Below are positions 25,519 to 33,669 of a stretch of DNA of 64,000 nucleotides, one piece after another. Origin of the DNA: VXLM01 sp034421575 (GTDB taxonomy: Bacteria; Chloroflexota; Dehalococcoidia; Lucifugimonadales; VXLM01). The DNA lies in NCBI GenBank assembly GCA_034421575.1, contig DAOUKG010000073.1, positions 1 through 64,000 of the forward strand. The letters are read 5' to 3'. Below the pieces are notes generated by a model. The model was not told the origin of the DNA, did not search any database, and saw nothing but the letters and a program-made list of their open reading frames with translations. The translations under genes were made by a program, and so were the position numbers. Positions within the stretch are counted from its first letter, which is position 1, and every line of letters begins with the position of its first letter.

Positions 25519-26364
25519 CTACAGCGTGACGGTCTCAGGTATTTCGTTCAGCCCGAAATACTCGTGCTCCACCCGGTCGGGATAGACCTTGACGATGCGG
25601 AAGCCTGACGGGTCGATGCCCAGGGGATAGCCGACTGCCCCGGATGCGACGATGTTGAGAGGCCCGTACTCGGCGTAGGCGTTCTTGTGCCAGTGGCCCG
25701 CAAAGGCGTAAGTCACGCCGTACTCCATGAGCAGTTCGACGATCTTCTCTCGCCGCACCCTTGGAACGTTGAGCATGTGGTCGGCCTCATCGAGGAAGGC
25801 GACAAATAGCGGATGATGCGTGAACAGCATGATGTGGTCTGCGCCGCCGTCCCGCGCTTTCGCCAGGTCGGTCTCAAGGAATTCGACGATGCCCTCCCAT
25901 TCTCTCGGAGCGGCTGAGGGGTCGACGGCAACGGAACTGTTGATGACCACGAAATGGCTGCCCCCATGGTCGAATGAGTAGTTGTCTGGCCCGTAGCGCG
26001 CCTTGTAAGCGGCGATGCTCTCGGGCGTGGGAGGAACTCCTACGTCGTGGTTGCCGGAGACCCAGCGCATGGGGATGTCGTCATCCAGCATCGTTGTCAG
26101 TTGCAGCAGCGCCTCGTGCTGCTCGGCGTCGGCCTTGTCCTGCACAAGATCACCGCAGGTGATGGCGAACGCAGGACGGAGCCGGTTGATCGCTTCGAGC
26201 GCACGGGTGTAGTGGTCGGTCTCCTCGCTCATGTCGGTCACGTCGGTCGGATAGATCCGCAGACCCTTCCGCCACCAGCGTTCGAGCTCCTGAGGGTTCC
26301 GGCCGTTGAACGATTTGAAAAGGCCGAACTGCGTGTCGGCCAACAGCACGAAGAAGAAACTCAT
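25519..26364 (-). CDS. Calcineurin-like metallophosphoesterase
   Basis: 281 residues with all five phosphoesterase motifs in order: LADTQFG (Asp), CGDLVQDK (GD), SGNHDVG (GNHD), LFTHHPLFV (His) and FAGHWHKNA (GHxH). These bind two metal ions and cleave phosphomonoesters or diesters. The ATG at 26364 starts directly at the domain (MSFFFVLLADTQ). Upstream in-frame codons fall inside the previous gene. It lies 4 bp after the glutamate synthase-like gene and is probably the last gene of that operon, though its link to glutamate metabolism is unclear. Confidence 0.88.
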   Translation of the reverse strand: MSFFFVLLADTQFGLFKSFNGRNPQELERWWRKGLRIYPTDVTDMSEETDHYTRALEAINRLRPAFAITCGDLVQDKADAEQHEALLQLTTMLDDDIPMRWVSGNHDVGVPPTPESIAAYKARYGPDNYSFDHGGSHFVVINSSVAVDPSAAPREWEGIVEFLETDLAKARDGGADHIMLFTHHPLFVAFLDEADHMLNVPRVRREKIVELLMEYGVTYAFAGHWHKNAYAEYGPLNIVASGAVGYPLGIDPSGFRIVKVYPDRVEHEYFGLNEIPETVTL

Positions 26365-26368
26365 TTGC

Positions 26369-27673
26369 CTAGTCCCATCCGAAGACCTTGTTCGTGCCGG
26401 CCAGAGGAATCCGTGCCATGGCCGACGCCTCGATGCTGAGCGCGACCATGTCCTCCGGCTCAAGACTGCGGACGTCGCTCTTGCCGAGCGAGCGTGTCAG
26501 GAGCGCCGCCTCCATGGTCATGGAGTTGAGGAAGTTTGCTACTCGCTCAGCGCCCTCGTCGGGATCAAGGCGGGCTTCGAGAACCGGGTCCTGCGTGGCC
26601 ACCCCCACAGGGCACTTGCCGGTCTGGCAGTGGTGGCACTCACCCGCGGGGACGCCCACCTCCCGCTCGAAATCTGCCTCGGGAATATCGCGATTGCAGT
26701 TCAGGGCGATCAGGGCCCCGATGCCGATCGCGACCGCGTCGGCGCCGAGCGCCAGCGACTTGGCCATGTCCGCTCCGCTCCGAATGCCGCCCGATGCCAC
26801 GAGACTGACCTCGCCGTACAACCCCATCTCCCTCAGCGCCTCGCGGGCCATTACGATGGCCGGCACCGTGGGAATTCCACTGTGATCGAGAAGGGCTTCC
26901 CCGGACGCGCCCGTACCCGCCACCATGCTGTCGACCACGATGATGTCCGCCCCGGCCTTCGCCGCGAGCTTCACGTCATCAGAGACCCTGCACGCGCCCA
27001 GCTTCACGCTCACGGGCACGCGACCGTCGGTGGCTTCACGGATCTGTTCGATCTTTACGGCCAGGTCATCGGGCCCAAGCCAGTCGGGATGCCTCGCCGG
27101 ACTTCGCTGGTCGATTCCTGACGGCAGGTCGCGGCTCTCGGCTATGTGGTCGAGCACTTTGACGCCCATGAGCATCCCGCCGGTGCCCGGCTTCGCCCCC
27201 TGTCCGACGACGATCTCCACCGCCTGCGCTCCGACGAGGTGGTGCGGGTTGAATCCGTACCTGCTTGGGAGCACCTGGTAGATGAGCTTTTCGGATGCCT
27301 CACGCTCGGCCTGCAGCATGCCGCCGTCTCCCGTGCAACTCGCCGTGCCGACCATCGTTGCGGCCGTGCCGAGCGCCTGCTTTGCGTGTCCCGAAAGCGC
27401 GCCGTAGCTCATGCCGGTTATGTAGACCGGAGTCTCGAGGACGAGCGGCTTGCTCGCGTATCGTCCGCCGAGCTCGACCTGGGTGTTGCACTTTTCCTTG
27501 TAGCCTTCGAGCGGGAACCGGGTCAGGCCGGTCGAGAGAAACGAAAGGTCGTCGAAGTGGGTGACCTGCTGGAAAGTGCTGAAACCGCGAATCCTATAGC
27601 GGCCGATATCCGCCTTCGCGTGAATGTCGTCGATGATGTGCTTCGCCCAAATCTGGCTGCTTGCCTGTACCAT
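26369..27673 (-). CDS. FMN-binding glutamate synthase domain protein (GltB2/MgsC-like)
   Basis: 434 residues, the FMN/Fe-S synthase domain (Glu_synthase, PF01645 type). The middle has GTGASGEALLDHSGIP and SGGIRSGADMAKSLALGADAV, the FMN phosphate-binding part of the barrel, and GECHHCQTGKCPVGVATQ near the C-terminus gives the cysteines for a 3Fe-4S cluster. It is a split form, with the amidotransferase and GXGXG domains in the two upstream genes. This is the archaeal-type glutamate synthase or N-methylglutamate synthase (MgsC) layout. The ATG at 27673 has GAGGG upstream. Confidence 0.88.
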   Translation of the reverse strand: MVQASSQIWAKHIIDDIHAKADIGRYRIRGFSTFQQVTHFDDLSFLSTGLTRFPLEGYKEKCNTQVELGGRYASKPLVLETPVYITGMSYGALSGHAKQALGTAATMVGTASCTGDGGMLQAEREASEKLIYQVLPSRYGFNPHHLVGAQAVEIVVGQGAKPGTGGMLMGVKVLDHIAESRDLPSGIDQRSPARHPDWLGPDDLAVKIEQIREATDGRVPVSVKLGACRVSDDVKLAAKAGADIIVVDSMVAGTGASGEALLDHSGIPTVPAIVMAREALREMGLYGEVSLVASGGIRSGADMAKSLALGADAVAIGIGALIALNCNRDIPEADFEREVGVPAGECHHCQTGKCPVGVATQDPVLEARLDPDEGAERVANFLNSMTMEAALLTRSLGKSDVRSLEPEDMVALSIEASAMARIPLAGTNKVFGWD

Positions 27674-27720
27674 AGTAGCCCTCAGTCCCACCGGCTAATC
27701 GAACGAAACGGGTGGGGAAG

Positions 27721-28404
27721 TTACACCGCCGACATCTCCAGACGTTCGAGCTTGTCGAAGTGGTAGAGTTTCTTCTCCGAAACGATCTTGCGAAATCGCG
27801 GCTTGTCGTCGATGCCGTTCTGTTCAAGGAGGTTCCAGAGCTCAATAAGCTCGTCCTCCGAGACCGGTTCCACCACGGCGTCAGTCCCCAGCGAGCCGAT
27901 CTCGCCGCCGACGTATATGACGCCCTCGTACATCGAGTCGCCCACGGCGTCGCCAACGTCTCCGCACACGACCATGCGGCCCTTCTGCATCATGAACCCC
28001 GCAAGGAACCCGGCGTTGCCGCCGATGAGCAGGGTGCCGCCCTTCATGGAGATGCCCGCGCGAGCGCCCGCGTTGCGTCCCACGACAATTTCGCCGCCCC
28101 TCATGGTCGCGGCGACGGACGCCCCGGCGTCCTTCGTAACGGTAATCTTGCCGCTCATCAGGTTCTCACCGAGCGCCCAGCCCGCGTTGCCTTCGATGTG
28201 GACCTCAGGCCCATCCATGAGTGACGCGGCATAGTATCCGACGCTTCCCTCAATGGTAATCTTGCAGGGTTGGAGGACGCCCACGGCGATGTTGTGGCGC
28301 GCCTGCGGATTGAGCACCGTGATCTCGTCTGCCGATGCTGCGGCGTCCTTGATGCTGCGGTTAATCTCGGTGGTCGAGAGGTCCTTCGCGTCTATACGGA
28401 CCAC
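27721..28404 (-). CDS. GXGXG-domain glutamate synthase subunit (GltB3/MgsB-like)
   Basis: 227 residues forming a right-handed beta-helix of GXGXG repeats: VGYYAASLMDGPEVHIEGNAG, VTKDAGASVAATMRGGEIVVG, GTLLIGGNAGFLAGFMMQKG and VYVGGEIGSLG-like turns are visible. In glutamate synthase this domain is structural and separates the two active centres. It overlaps the amidotransferase gene by 13 bp, indicating translational coupling, and the FMN subunit starts 47 bp downstream. Confidence 0.88.
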   Translation of the reverse strand: MVRIDAKDLSTTEINRSIKDAAASADEITVLNPQARHNIAVGVLQPCKITIEGSVGYYAASLMDGPEVHIEGNAGWALGENLMSGKITVTKDAGASVAATMRGGEIVVGRNAGARAGISMKGGTLLIGGNAGFLAGFMMQKGRMVVCGDVGDAVGDSMYEGVIYVGGEIGSLGTDAVVEPVSEDELIELWNLLEQNGIDDKPRFRKIVSEKKLYHFDKLERLEMSAV

Positions 28405-29309
28405 GTCAGGACCTCGTTCTCCTGCGGTTCCACGCGGTCGAGTTCATCATCGGTGAACACGCTCCGCAGCGCGATTTCCTCCGACGCAACGGCAACCACG
28501 TCGTCGGTCTGCATCGTGACGAGAGGCTTGGCGGCCCAGCGGTCCTTAGCAACACCCATACCGTCCTTGGTGGAGACGAGATACGTGAACGTGCCGTCCA
28601 AGTCGTCCAGCGACTGGGTGAGCACAGACTTGAGCGGATCGCCCTGGGCCAGCTTGTCGGCAAGGTACACGGCGATGAGTTCCGAGTCGTTCTCGGTGAG
28701 GAAGCGATGCCCCATCGACTGGTAGTGCCGCTTCAGCTTGTGGTAGTTCGTAAGCTGCCCGTTGTGGACTACCGTCACGTCCGTGAACGGGTACGCCCAG
28801 AAGGGGTGCGAGTGGGTGATGTCGACCTTGCTCTCGGTGGCCATGCGGACGTGCCCGATTCCGTGCGTGCCGCGCATCCGGCTGATGTGGTGGTTCGTGT
28901 CCATCTCGGTCGCTATGCCAACGTCCTTGACGACCTCGGATGCCTCGCCGATGCTGTGGATCACCACGTCGTCGATCTTCATCAGGGCCTCGGCCAGCCG
29001 GGCCACCTCGCCTTCGTAGTTGACCGTGAGTCGGAAGAAACCGCCCCGGGCACGGTTGGAGACGATCACGCCCCCGGCCCTTGAGATTGCCTCTTCTACT
29101 CTCGCGAGCGTGAGGTCTGCAGTGTCGGTATCTTCAGTCCAGAGCCTGACGATGAGGTCTTCGGGCAGCTCTTCGCCGACTACGGTGAATCCGGTCGAAT
29201 CGCGCCCACGGTGGGCCATCGCATCCAGCATCTTGACGAGGTCACTGCCAACGTCCGCGACCCCGTTCCGCCCGCTGTTCATGTACATGATGCCGCTAAT
29301 GCCGCACAT
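28392..29309 (-). CDS. Class II glutamine amidotransferase subunit (GltB1/MgsA-like)
   Basis: 305 residues. The mature N-terminus MCGISGIMYM exposes Cys2, the nucleophile of class II (Ntn) amidotransferases, and HRGRDSTGF near residue 32, GHVRMATESKVDITHSHPF near 155 and HNGQLTNY near 182 are the substrate-binding and oxyanion motifs. It releases ammonia from glutamine for a synthase partner. The ATG at 29309 is set by the need for Cys at position 2. First gene of the three-subunit operon; together they resemble archaeal GltB or methylotroph MgsABC. Confidence 0.9.
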   Translation of the reverse strand: MCGISGIMYMNSGRNGVADVGSDLVKMLDAMAHRGRDSTGFTVVGEELPEDLIVRLWTEDTDTADLTLARVEEAISRAGGVIVSNRARGGFFRLTVNYEGEVARLAEALMKIDDVVIHSIGEASEVVKDVGIATEMDTNHHISRMRGTHGIGHVRMATESKVDITHSHPFWAYPFTDVTVVHNGQLTNYHKLKRHYQSMGHRFLTENDSELIAVYLADKLAQGDPLKSVLTQSLDDLDGTFTYLVSTKDGMGVAKDRWAAKPLVTMQTDDVVAVASEEIALRSVFTDDELDRVEPQENEVLTWSV

Positions 29310-29472
29310 AGAACCCCCCGGGGCGATCGTTCCCGTATGCGGGAGACCGCGACTCAAACTATAGCATCGGCAGGGGTACCGAACAAGATATTGAGGGTGA
29401 GGAGAGGCCGGTTTACAGGATGGACTTTTGACATTCAGTTACTCTCTGTTGACGAGGAAGCCACCCCCCACT

Positions 29473-29507
29473 GTCATTCTGAGCGCAGCGAAGAATCTAA
29501 AGTCTCC
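29473..29507. repeat. GTCATTCTGAGC-type dispersed repeat
   Basis: A copy of the repeat GTCATTCTGAGCGCAGCGAA continuing as GAATCTAAAGTC. The same repeat occurs at 42917-42970, 43063-43110 and 55745-55800. It contains a short stem (CTGAGCGCAGCG) and lies in the gap between two minus-strand genes. Confidence 0.6.
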
Positions 29508-29561
29508 GTCTGGAGGAGAGAGGATTCCGTGGAGGAAGAGTGTTGCAGCGCCCTTCAGAAG

Positions 29562-29990
29562 TCAGAAGAGGTCGTTTTGAACGACTGATCCTGAGGCCTC
29601 AGCGATGAGCTTTCCCAAATCGCGGCTGAATTGTCCCTTGGTCAACACAAGATCGCATCCGGCTTCCTCCGCCCTCTGAAGCATCGCTATGTTGGTGTGC
29701 CCGCCATATCCGACGATCTGTGGCCGTGCTTCGCCACTCGCAAGTACCGTCCTAACCGCTTCACCCCAGAAGTCCGGGTCTGCCTCAAGATCGACGAGAA
29801 CGAGAACGGTCTCACCCTCCGCCATTTCCTCGTTCAGACGATCTGCCGACATCACCTGCCGCGTGTCGCAGCCGTGCGGCTCCGCAACGTTCCGTATGCG
29901 CGGCAGGAAGAAGAGGTTGGTCGTTACGACGAGGACTTTCTTCCTATGGGGCAACGGCGCGGTGCTGGTGGAAGAAACTGGGTGTGTCAC
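29562..29990 (-). CDS. Receiver-like (CheY-fold) hypothetical protein
   Basis: 142 residues. KKVLVVTTNLFFLPRIRNVAEPHG followed by VLVLVDLEADPDFWGEAVR and PQIVGYGGHTNIAMLQRAEEAGCD, then LVLTKGQF, resembles an alternating beta/alpha receiver fold with Asp at the end of strand 3 and a Lys near the end (TKGQ). It lacks the N-terminal acidic pair of true response regulators, so phosphorylation is doubtful. It is the last gene after two unknown genes behind rpe and is presumably co-transcribed with them. Confidence 0.7.
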   Translation of the reverse strand: MTHPVSSTSTAPLPHRKKVLVVTTNLFFLPRIRNVAEPHGCDTRQVMSADRLNEEMAEGETVLVLVDLEADPDFWGEAVRTVLASGEARPQIVGYGGHTNIAMLQRAEEAGCDLVLTKGQFSRDLGKLIAEASGSVVQNDLF

Positions 29991-30004
29991 GTTGGGATTT
30001 GCCC

Positions 30005-30418
30005 TTACTCGTCGTCCGTAACTTCGTCGACGACATCTCCAATCTTTACCAGTACGGGTTCATCGTTATCCCCGGATGGTCGGATTCGCTTGACATCGGT
30101 TCTTTGCATACCGGCTTCCGGATGAATAGTGCGCAACAGCGCCTCGGTAGCTAGGCTTGCGGATGAAGTCCCAAATGTGTGAGTCTCGTACGTCCGAGCG
30201 ATGGACATGGACGGTTGTGCGTAAACAACCTTGAATCGAATCTTCTCGCGAATTATTGTCCCAATAACATCTCCGGTATCAGGATCGCGGATTTCAACTG
30301 TTTCTGTGATCTTGAATCTTGTCCCCAGCTTGACGCCGTGGTCTTTCCCCCGGTTAATGACAATCTCACGGTCGTTCAAGACTTCGGCAACTTTACCTCG
30401 GATTGCGTTAGCTACCAT
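30005..30418 (-). CDS. FlgT C-terminal-like beta-barrel hypothetical protein
   Basis: 137 residues. The pattern GKVAEVLNDREIVINRGKDHGVKLGTRFKI (in part) is a small beta barrel similar to the C-terminal domain of FlgT and related surface proteins, a resemblance noted by eye and not confirmed. There is no signal peptide and no flagellar gene nearby. It sits between the membrane gene (3-bp gap) and the receiver-like gene, so it belongs to the rpe-linked group. Confidence 0.65.
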   Translation of the reverse strand: MVANAIRGKVAEVLNDREIVINRGKDHGVKLGTRFKITETVEIRDPDTGDVIGTIIREKIRFKVVYAQPSMSIARTYETHTFGTSSASLATEALLRTIHPEAGMQRTDVKRIRPSGDNDEPVLVKIGDVVDEVTDDE

Positions 30419-30421
30419 ATG

Positions 30422-31006
30422 TCACCTCCAGTCATCCAAGAAATTTTCTACGACGCGTTGGTAGTCCAAAGGCATTGCCCTGATAAGATATATGTTGCCC
30501 GGAGCCGAAGTATCAAACCCCACCCTATCTTCCAGATGTCCCCAAAACTGCGGACTGACACGGTTCGTCGGGGCACATATCAAATGGGAGTCTGGAACAT
30601 GTTCCACTACTCTCACCACTCCCCAGAGAGTATCGTCCGCTTCTTCATAAACATACAGTAGATCGTCTTCGCCAATGACATCGGATTCGTCTAGCCCGAC
30701 TTTCAGATGAACAGTTCCATTCCTACCCAGTATACCCGTACAGGTCAAAGGAGTCATCGCCTGCTTGAGACTAGACCGCACGGCGTGTTTCGCGATTGGT
30801 CGCGCGACTGAGCGGTACATCGTTACAACTAGGTCTGCGAAGTAGCGATAGCTTGCAATCAGCGCCGAGATTGCGAGTCCGATTGTCAAGCTGGCACCGA
30901 CTCCTACGATCAAATGTAGGTCAAGCGCAAGTGCAACTCCCAAACTAATGGTTAGCAGAATTGGTAGCAGGTACAGGAACGATTTGCGGTTGAATCGATC
31001 TCCCAT
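30422..31006 (-). CDS. Hypothetical membrane protein with two N-terminal helices
   Basis: 194 residues. Two hydrophobic segments at about 9-27 (FLYLLPILLTISLGVALAL) and 31-50 (LIVGVGASLTIGLAISALIA) anchor it in the membrane, and the remaining 140 residues would be cytoplasmic. The last half contains beta-rich sequence (GTVHLKVGLDESDVIGEDDL). Not recognised. It begins 4 bp after rpe and ends 3 bp before the FlgT-like gene, so coupling with both is likely. Confidence 0.75.
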   Translation of the reverse strand: MGDRFNRKSFLYLLPILLTISLGVALALDLHLIVGVGASLTIGLAISALIASYRYFADLVVTMYRSVARPIAKHAVRSSLKQAMTPLTCTGILGRNGTVHLKVGLDESDVIGEDDLLYVYEEADDTLWGVVRVVEHVPDSHLICAPTNRVSPQFWGHLEDRVGFDTSAPGNIYLIRAMPLDYQRVVENFLDDWR

Positions 31007-31010
31007 AGAC

Positions 31011-31697
31011 CTACGCGCCTGCCCCTAACCCCCGCTCGCCGTTCCGCCGAATAAGATCAATGGAACCGGCGATGCCATAGGGACTGCCGAATACTGCCGA
31101 TCCTGCCACGAGCATCCTCGCCCCCGCTCGCACGACACGCTCCGCGTTGTCGGGGCCTATGCCGCCGTCCACCTGGAGTTCTGCCGTTAAGCTACTCTCG
31201 TCCAGCATCCGCCGAACGTGCTCTATCTTTTCGACCGACGACTCAATGAACGACTGGCCGCCGAATCCTGGATTGACCGACATCACGAGCACGAGGTCGA
31301 GGTCGGGCAGTATCTCTTCGACCGCCGCCACCGGCGTGGCGGGATTCAGGGCAACCCCAGCAAGCATGCCCGCGTCCTTGATCTGCTGGACCACCCGGTG
31401 AAGATGCCGCACGGCTTCGACGTGGACGGTGATCAGGTCAGCCTTCGCTTCGGCCAGTGCCGGTAGGTAGCGTTCGGGATTCTCGACCATCATGTGAACG
31501 TCGAAGGCGGCGTCCGTCCGCTGTCGGAGCGCCTTGATGACCGGTGGCCCAAAGGTCAGGTTCGGCACGAAATGCCCGTCCATCACGTCGAGGTGGATGG
31601 AGTCCGCGCCGCCCTCGACGGCCTCCTGCACCTGCTCGCCGAACCGAGCGAAGTCCGCCGAAAGGACGGATGGAGCGATCTTGACGCGTTCAGGCAT
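31011..31697 (-). CDS. rpe: Ribulose-phosphate 3-epimerase
   Basis: 228 residues of the TIM-barrel epimerase that interconverts D-ribulose 5-phosphate and D-xylulose 5-phosphate. The motifs PSVLSADFARFGEQ, HLDVMDGHFVPN (metal-binding His/Asp), VMSVNPGFGGQSF and LQVDGGIGPDN (phosphate-binding) occur in the normal order. Length is standard. It overlaps the argH end by 8 bp, so it is in the same operon, and three unknown genes follow closely. Confidence 0.96.
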   Translation of the reverse strand: MPERVKIAPSVLSADFARFGEQVQEAVEGGADSIHLDVMDGHFVPNLTFGPPVIKALRQRTDAAFDVHMMVENPERYLPALAEAKADLITVHVEAVRHLHRVVQQIKDAGMLAGVALNPATPVAAVEEILPDLDLVLVMSVNPGFGGQSFIESSVEKIEHVRRMLDESSLTAELQVDGGIGPDNAERVVRAGARMLVAGSAVFGSPYGIAGSIDLIRRNGERGLGAGA

Positions 31698-33036
31698 TTG
31701 CTTTCGCCTCTAGCTCGGCAATCGCGGCTTCTATGGCTGCTTCGACTCTGCCCGGCGCGGTGCCACCGAAGACGTCACGCGCACCGATAGAAGACTCTAC
31801 AGTGATGGACAGAACGTCGTCGTCAAACCTGTCGGAGAACCGGCGGTACGTGTCGAGATCGAGTTCGTCCAGGCGCTTGCCCACGTCCACGGCGTGTCTC
31901 GACAGCCGCGCCACGACGCCATGCGCCTCGCGGAACGGCATCCCCTTGGCTACGAGATAGTCGGCAACGTCTGTCGCCAGTGCATAGCTGTTCAAAGCGG
32001 CTGCCCGCATCCGGTCGGACTGGACTTCCATCGTCGACAACATTCCCGCCGCAACCTGCAGCGTGGGCAGCAGTGTATCCACGGTGTCGAACAGACCCTC
32101 CTTGTCCTCCTGCATGTCCCTGTTATAGGTCAGGGGAAGCCCCTTCAACGTCGTCAGAAGACCGACGAGGTTCCCGTATACACGGCCCGTCTTGCCACGC
32201 GCAATTTCCGCGAAGTCGGGATTGCGTTTCTGGGGCATGATGCTGCTGCCGGTCGTGTACTTGTCGTCCAGACGAACGAATCCGAATTCATCCGATGTCC
32301 AGAGCACGAGTTCCTCCGCGAGACGGGAAAGGTGCATCGCGCATGTCGCAGCAGCCGAGTGAAAGTCGAGAAGAAAGTCCCTGTCGGACACGGCGTCCAT
32401 GCTATTGGCGGACACCCTCGAAAAGCCGAGTTCCCTTGCGACGAATTCACGGTCGATGGGGTAGGGTACCCCCGCCATCGCCCCGCTGCCGAGCGGTAGA
32501 ACGTCGGCGGATTTCCTCGCCTGGCGCATCCGTTTGGCGTCGCGCCCGAACATCTCGAAGTAGGCCAGCATGTGATGGGCGAACAGCACCGGCTGTGCGC
32601 GCTGCACGTGGGTATAGCCCGGCATGACGACGTCTCGATTCCGGTCGGCCTTTACGACAAACGCAGCCCGCAAGTCGTGAATCGCCTTCAACGCATCGCC
32701 GGCTATCTCCTTGACGTAGAGCCGCACGTCGGTGGCGACCTGGTCGTTGCGGGAGCGGGCGGTATGGAGCTTGCCTGCGATATCTCCGATCGTCTCGAAC
32801 AGGCGCCGCTCGATATTCATGTGAACGTCTTCAAGCTCGTCGCGCCATGGGAAGGCGTCCGCCTCGATCTCCTGGCGTACCTGTCCGAGTCCGGTGACGA
32901 GCTGATCGGCCTCGTCGGCGGTGATGATGCCCTGGCGCGCCAGCATCCGCGCGTGTGCAATCGAGCCGGCAATATCCTGCCGATAGAGCCGCCGGTCGTA
33001 GTGCAGCGAGACGGTATAGCGTGAGATGGCGTCCAT
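31690..33036 (-). CDS. argH: Argininosuccinate lyase family protein
   Basis: 448 residues of the fumarase/argininosuccinate lyase superfamily, which splits argininosuccinate into arginine and fumarate. The signature GSSIMPQKRNPDFAEIARG is intact near residue 265, followed by LTTLKGLPLTYNRDMQEDKE, both typical of ArgH. The usual N-terminal LWGGRF segment is missing: the protein starts at MDAISRYTVSLHYDRRLYRQ, about a dozen residues shorter than most. No better upstream start is obvious, since the frame runs into the maoC end. An alternative superfamily activity cannot be excluded. Confidence 0.85.
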   Translation of the reverse strand: MDAISRYTVSLHYDRRLYRQDIAGSIAHARMLARQGIITADEADQLVTGLGQVRQEIEADAFPWRDELEDVHMNIERRLFETIGDIAGKLHTARSRNDQVATDVRLYVKEIAGDALKAIHDLRAAFVVKADRNRDVVMPGYTHVQRAQPVLFAHHMLAYFEMFGRDAKRMRQARKSADVLPLGSGAMAGVPYPIDREFVARELGFSRVSANSMDAVSDRDFLLDFHSAAATCAMHLSRLAEELVLWTSDEFGFVRLDDKYTTGSSIMPQKRNPDFAEIARGKTGRVYGNLVGLLTTLKGLPLTYNRDMQEDKEGLFDTVDTLLPTLQVAAGMLSTMEVQSDRMRAAALNSYALATDVADYLVAKGMPFREAHGVVARLSRHAVDVGKRLDELDLDTYRRFSDRFDDDVLSITVESSIGARDVFGGTAPGRVEAAIEAAIAELEAKANA

Positions 33037-33053
33037 GGGAACGACTCTGCCGT

Positions 33054-33524
33054 CTATGAGGGGCGCTTTGGTACGAGGAAGCGTCTGCGCAGCGTGAGCA
33101 CCAACTCCCCCCGCTGGTTGTGGCCACGGCTCTCCATGTAGACGATTCCACGGTCGGGCTTGCTGCGAGACTCACGGACCTCGAGTATCTCGCTCTCGGC
33201 GTAGATCGTATCCCCGTGGAAGACCGGTCCCTCGTGGCGTATCCGCTCGTATTCGAGGTTGGCTACCGCCTTCCCCGACGTGTCGGGCACACTCATCCCA
33301 ACCACCAGGCTCAGCACCAGCGGGCCGACGACCAGGATCTTGCCGTGCTGGTGACGGCTCATGTACTCCTCGTCGATGTGGAGAGGATTGGTGTTCATCG
33401 TCAGCAGCGTGAAGATGTGGTTGTCGGCCTCCGTGATGGTCTTGCCGGGCCAGTGCTTGTACACATCGCCCGGAGTGAACTCCTCAAAGTAGCGGCCGTA
33501 GGTGTCCCTGGCGTCGTGAATCAC
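33054..33524 (-). CDS. MaoC-type hotdog dehydratase
   Basis: 156 residues with the MaoC hydratase pattern: FEEFTPGDVYKHWPGKTITEADN near residue 13, then NTNPLHIDEEYMSRHQHGKILV with the catalytic Asp/His region, and DTIYAESEILEVRESRS. These hydrate or dehydrate enoyl-CoA or hydroxyacyl-CoA. It precedes argH by 17 bp and could be the first gene of the operon. Specific substrate unknown. Confidence 0.88.
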   Translation of the reverse strand: MIHDARDTYGRYFEEFTPGDVYKHWPGKTITEADNHIFTLLTMNTNPLHIDEEYMSRHQHGKILVVGPLVLSLVVGMSVPDTSGKAVANLEYERIRHEGPVFHGDTIYAESEILEVRESRSKPDRGIVYMESRGHNQRGELVLTLRRRFLVPKRPS

Positions 33525-33669
33525 TGGATGCTTGTCTCCATTCTCTCGGTCTGATTTGGCAGTAGCCCGCCGTCGTAGGTGAACGAACGCGGGTCTCTAG
33601 TATACACAACCGCCTTCGGCACCTACGACGTTTATCGCCGACATCGGGGATCGGCAAGCTGCTTCTTGC

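Noticed and set aside
29562..29990. Receiver-like gene as a true phosphorylated response regulator
   Set aside because: The N-terminal acidic pair is missing and no kinase gene is nearby, so only the fold is claimed.
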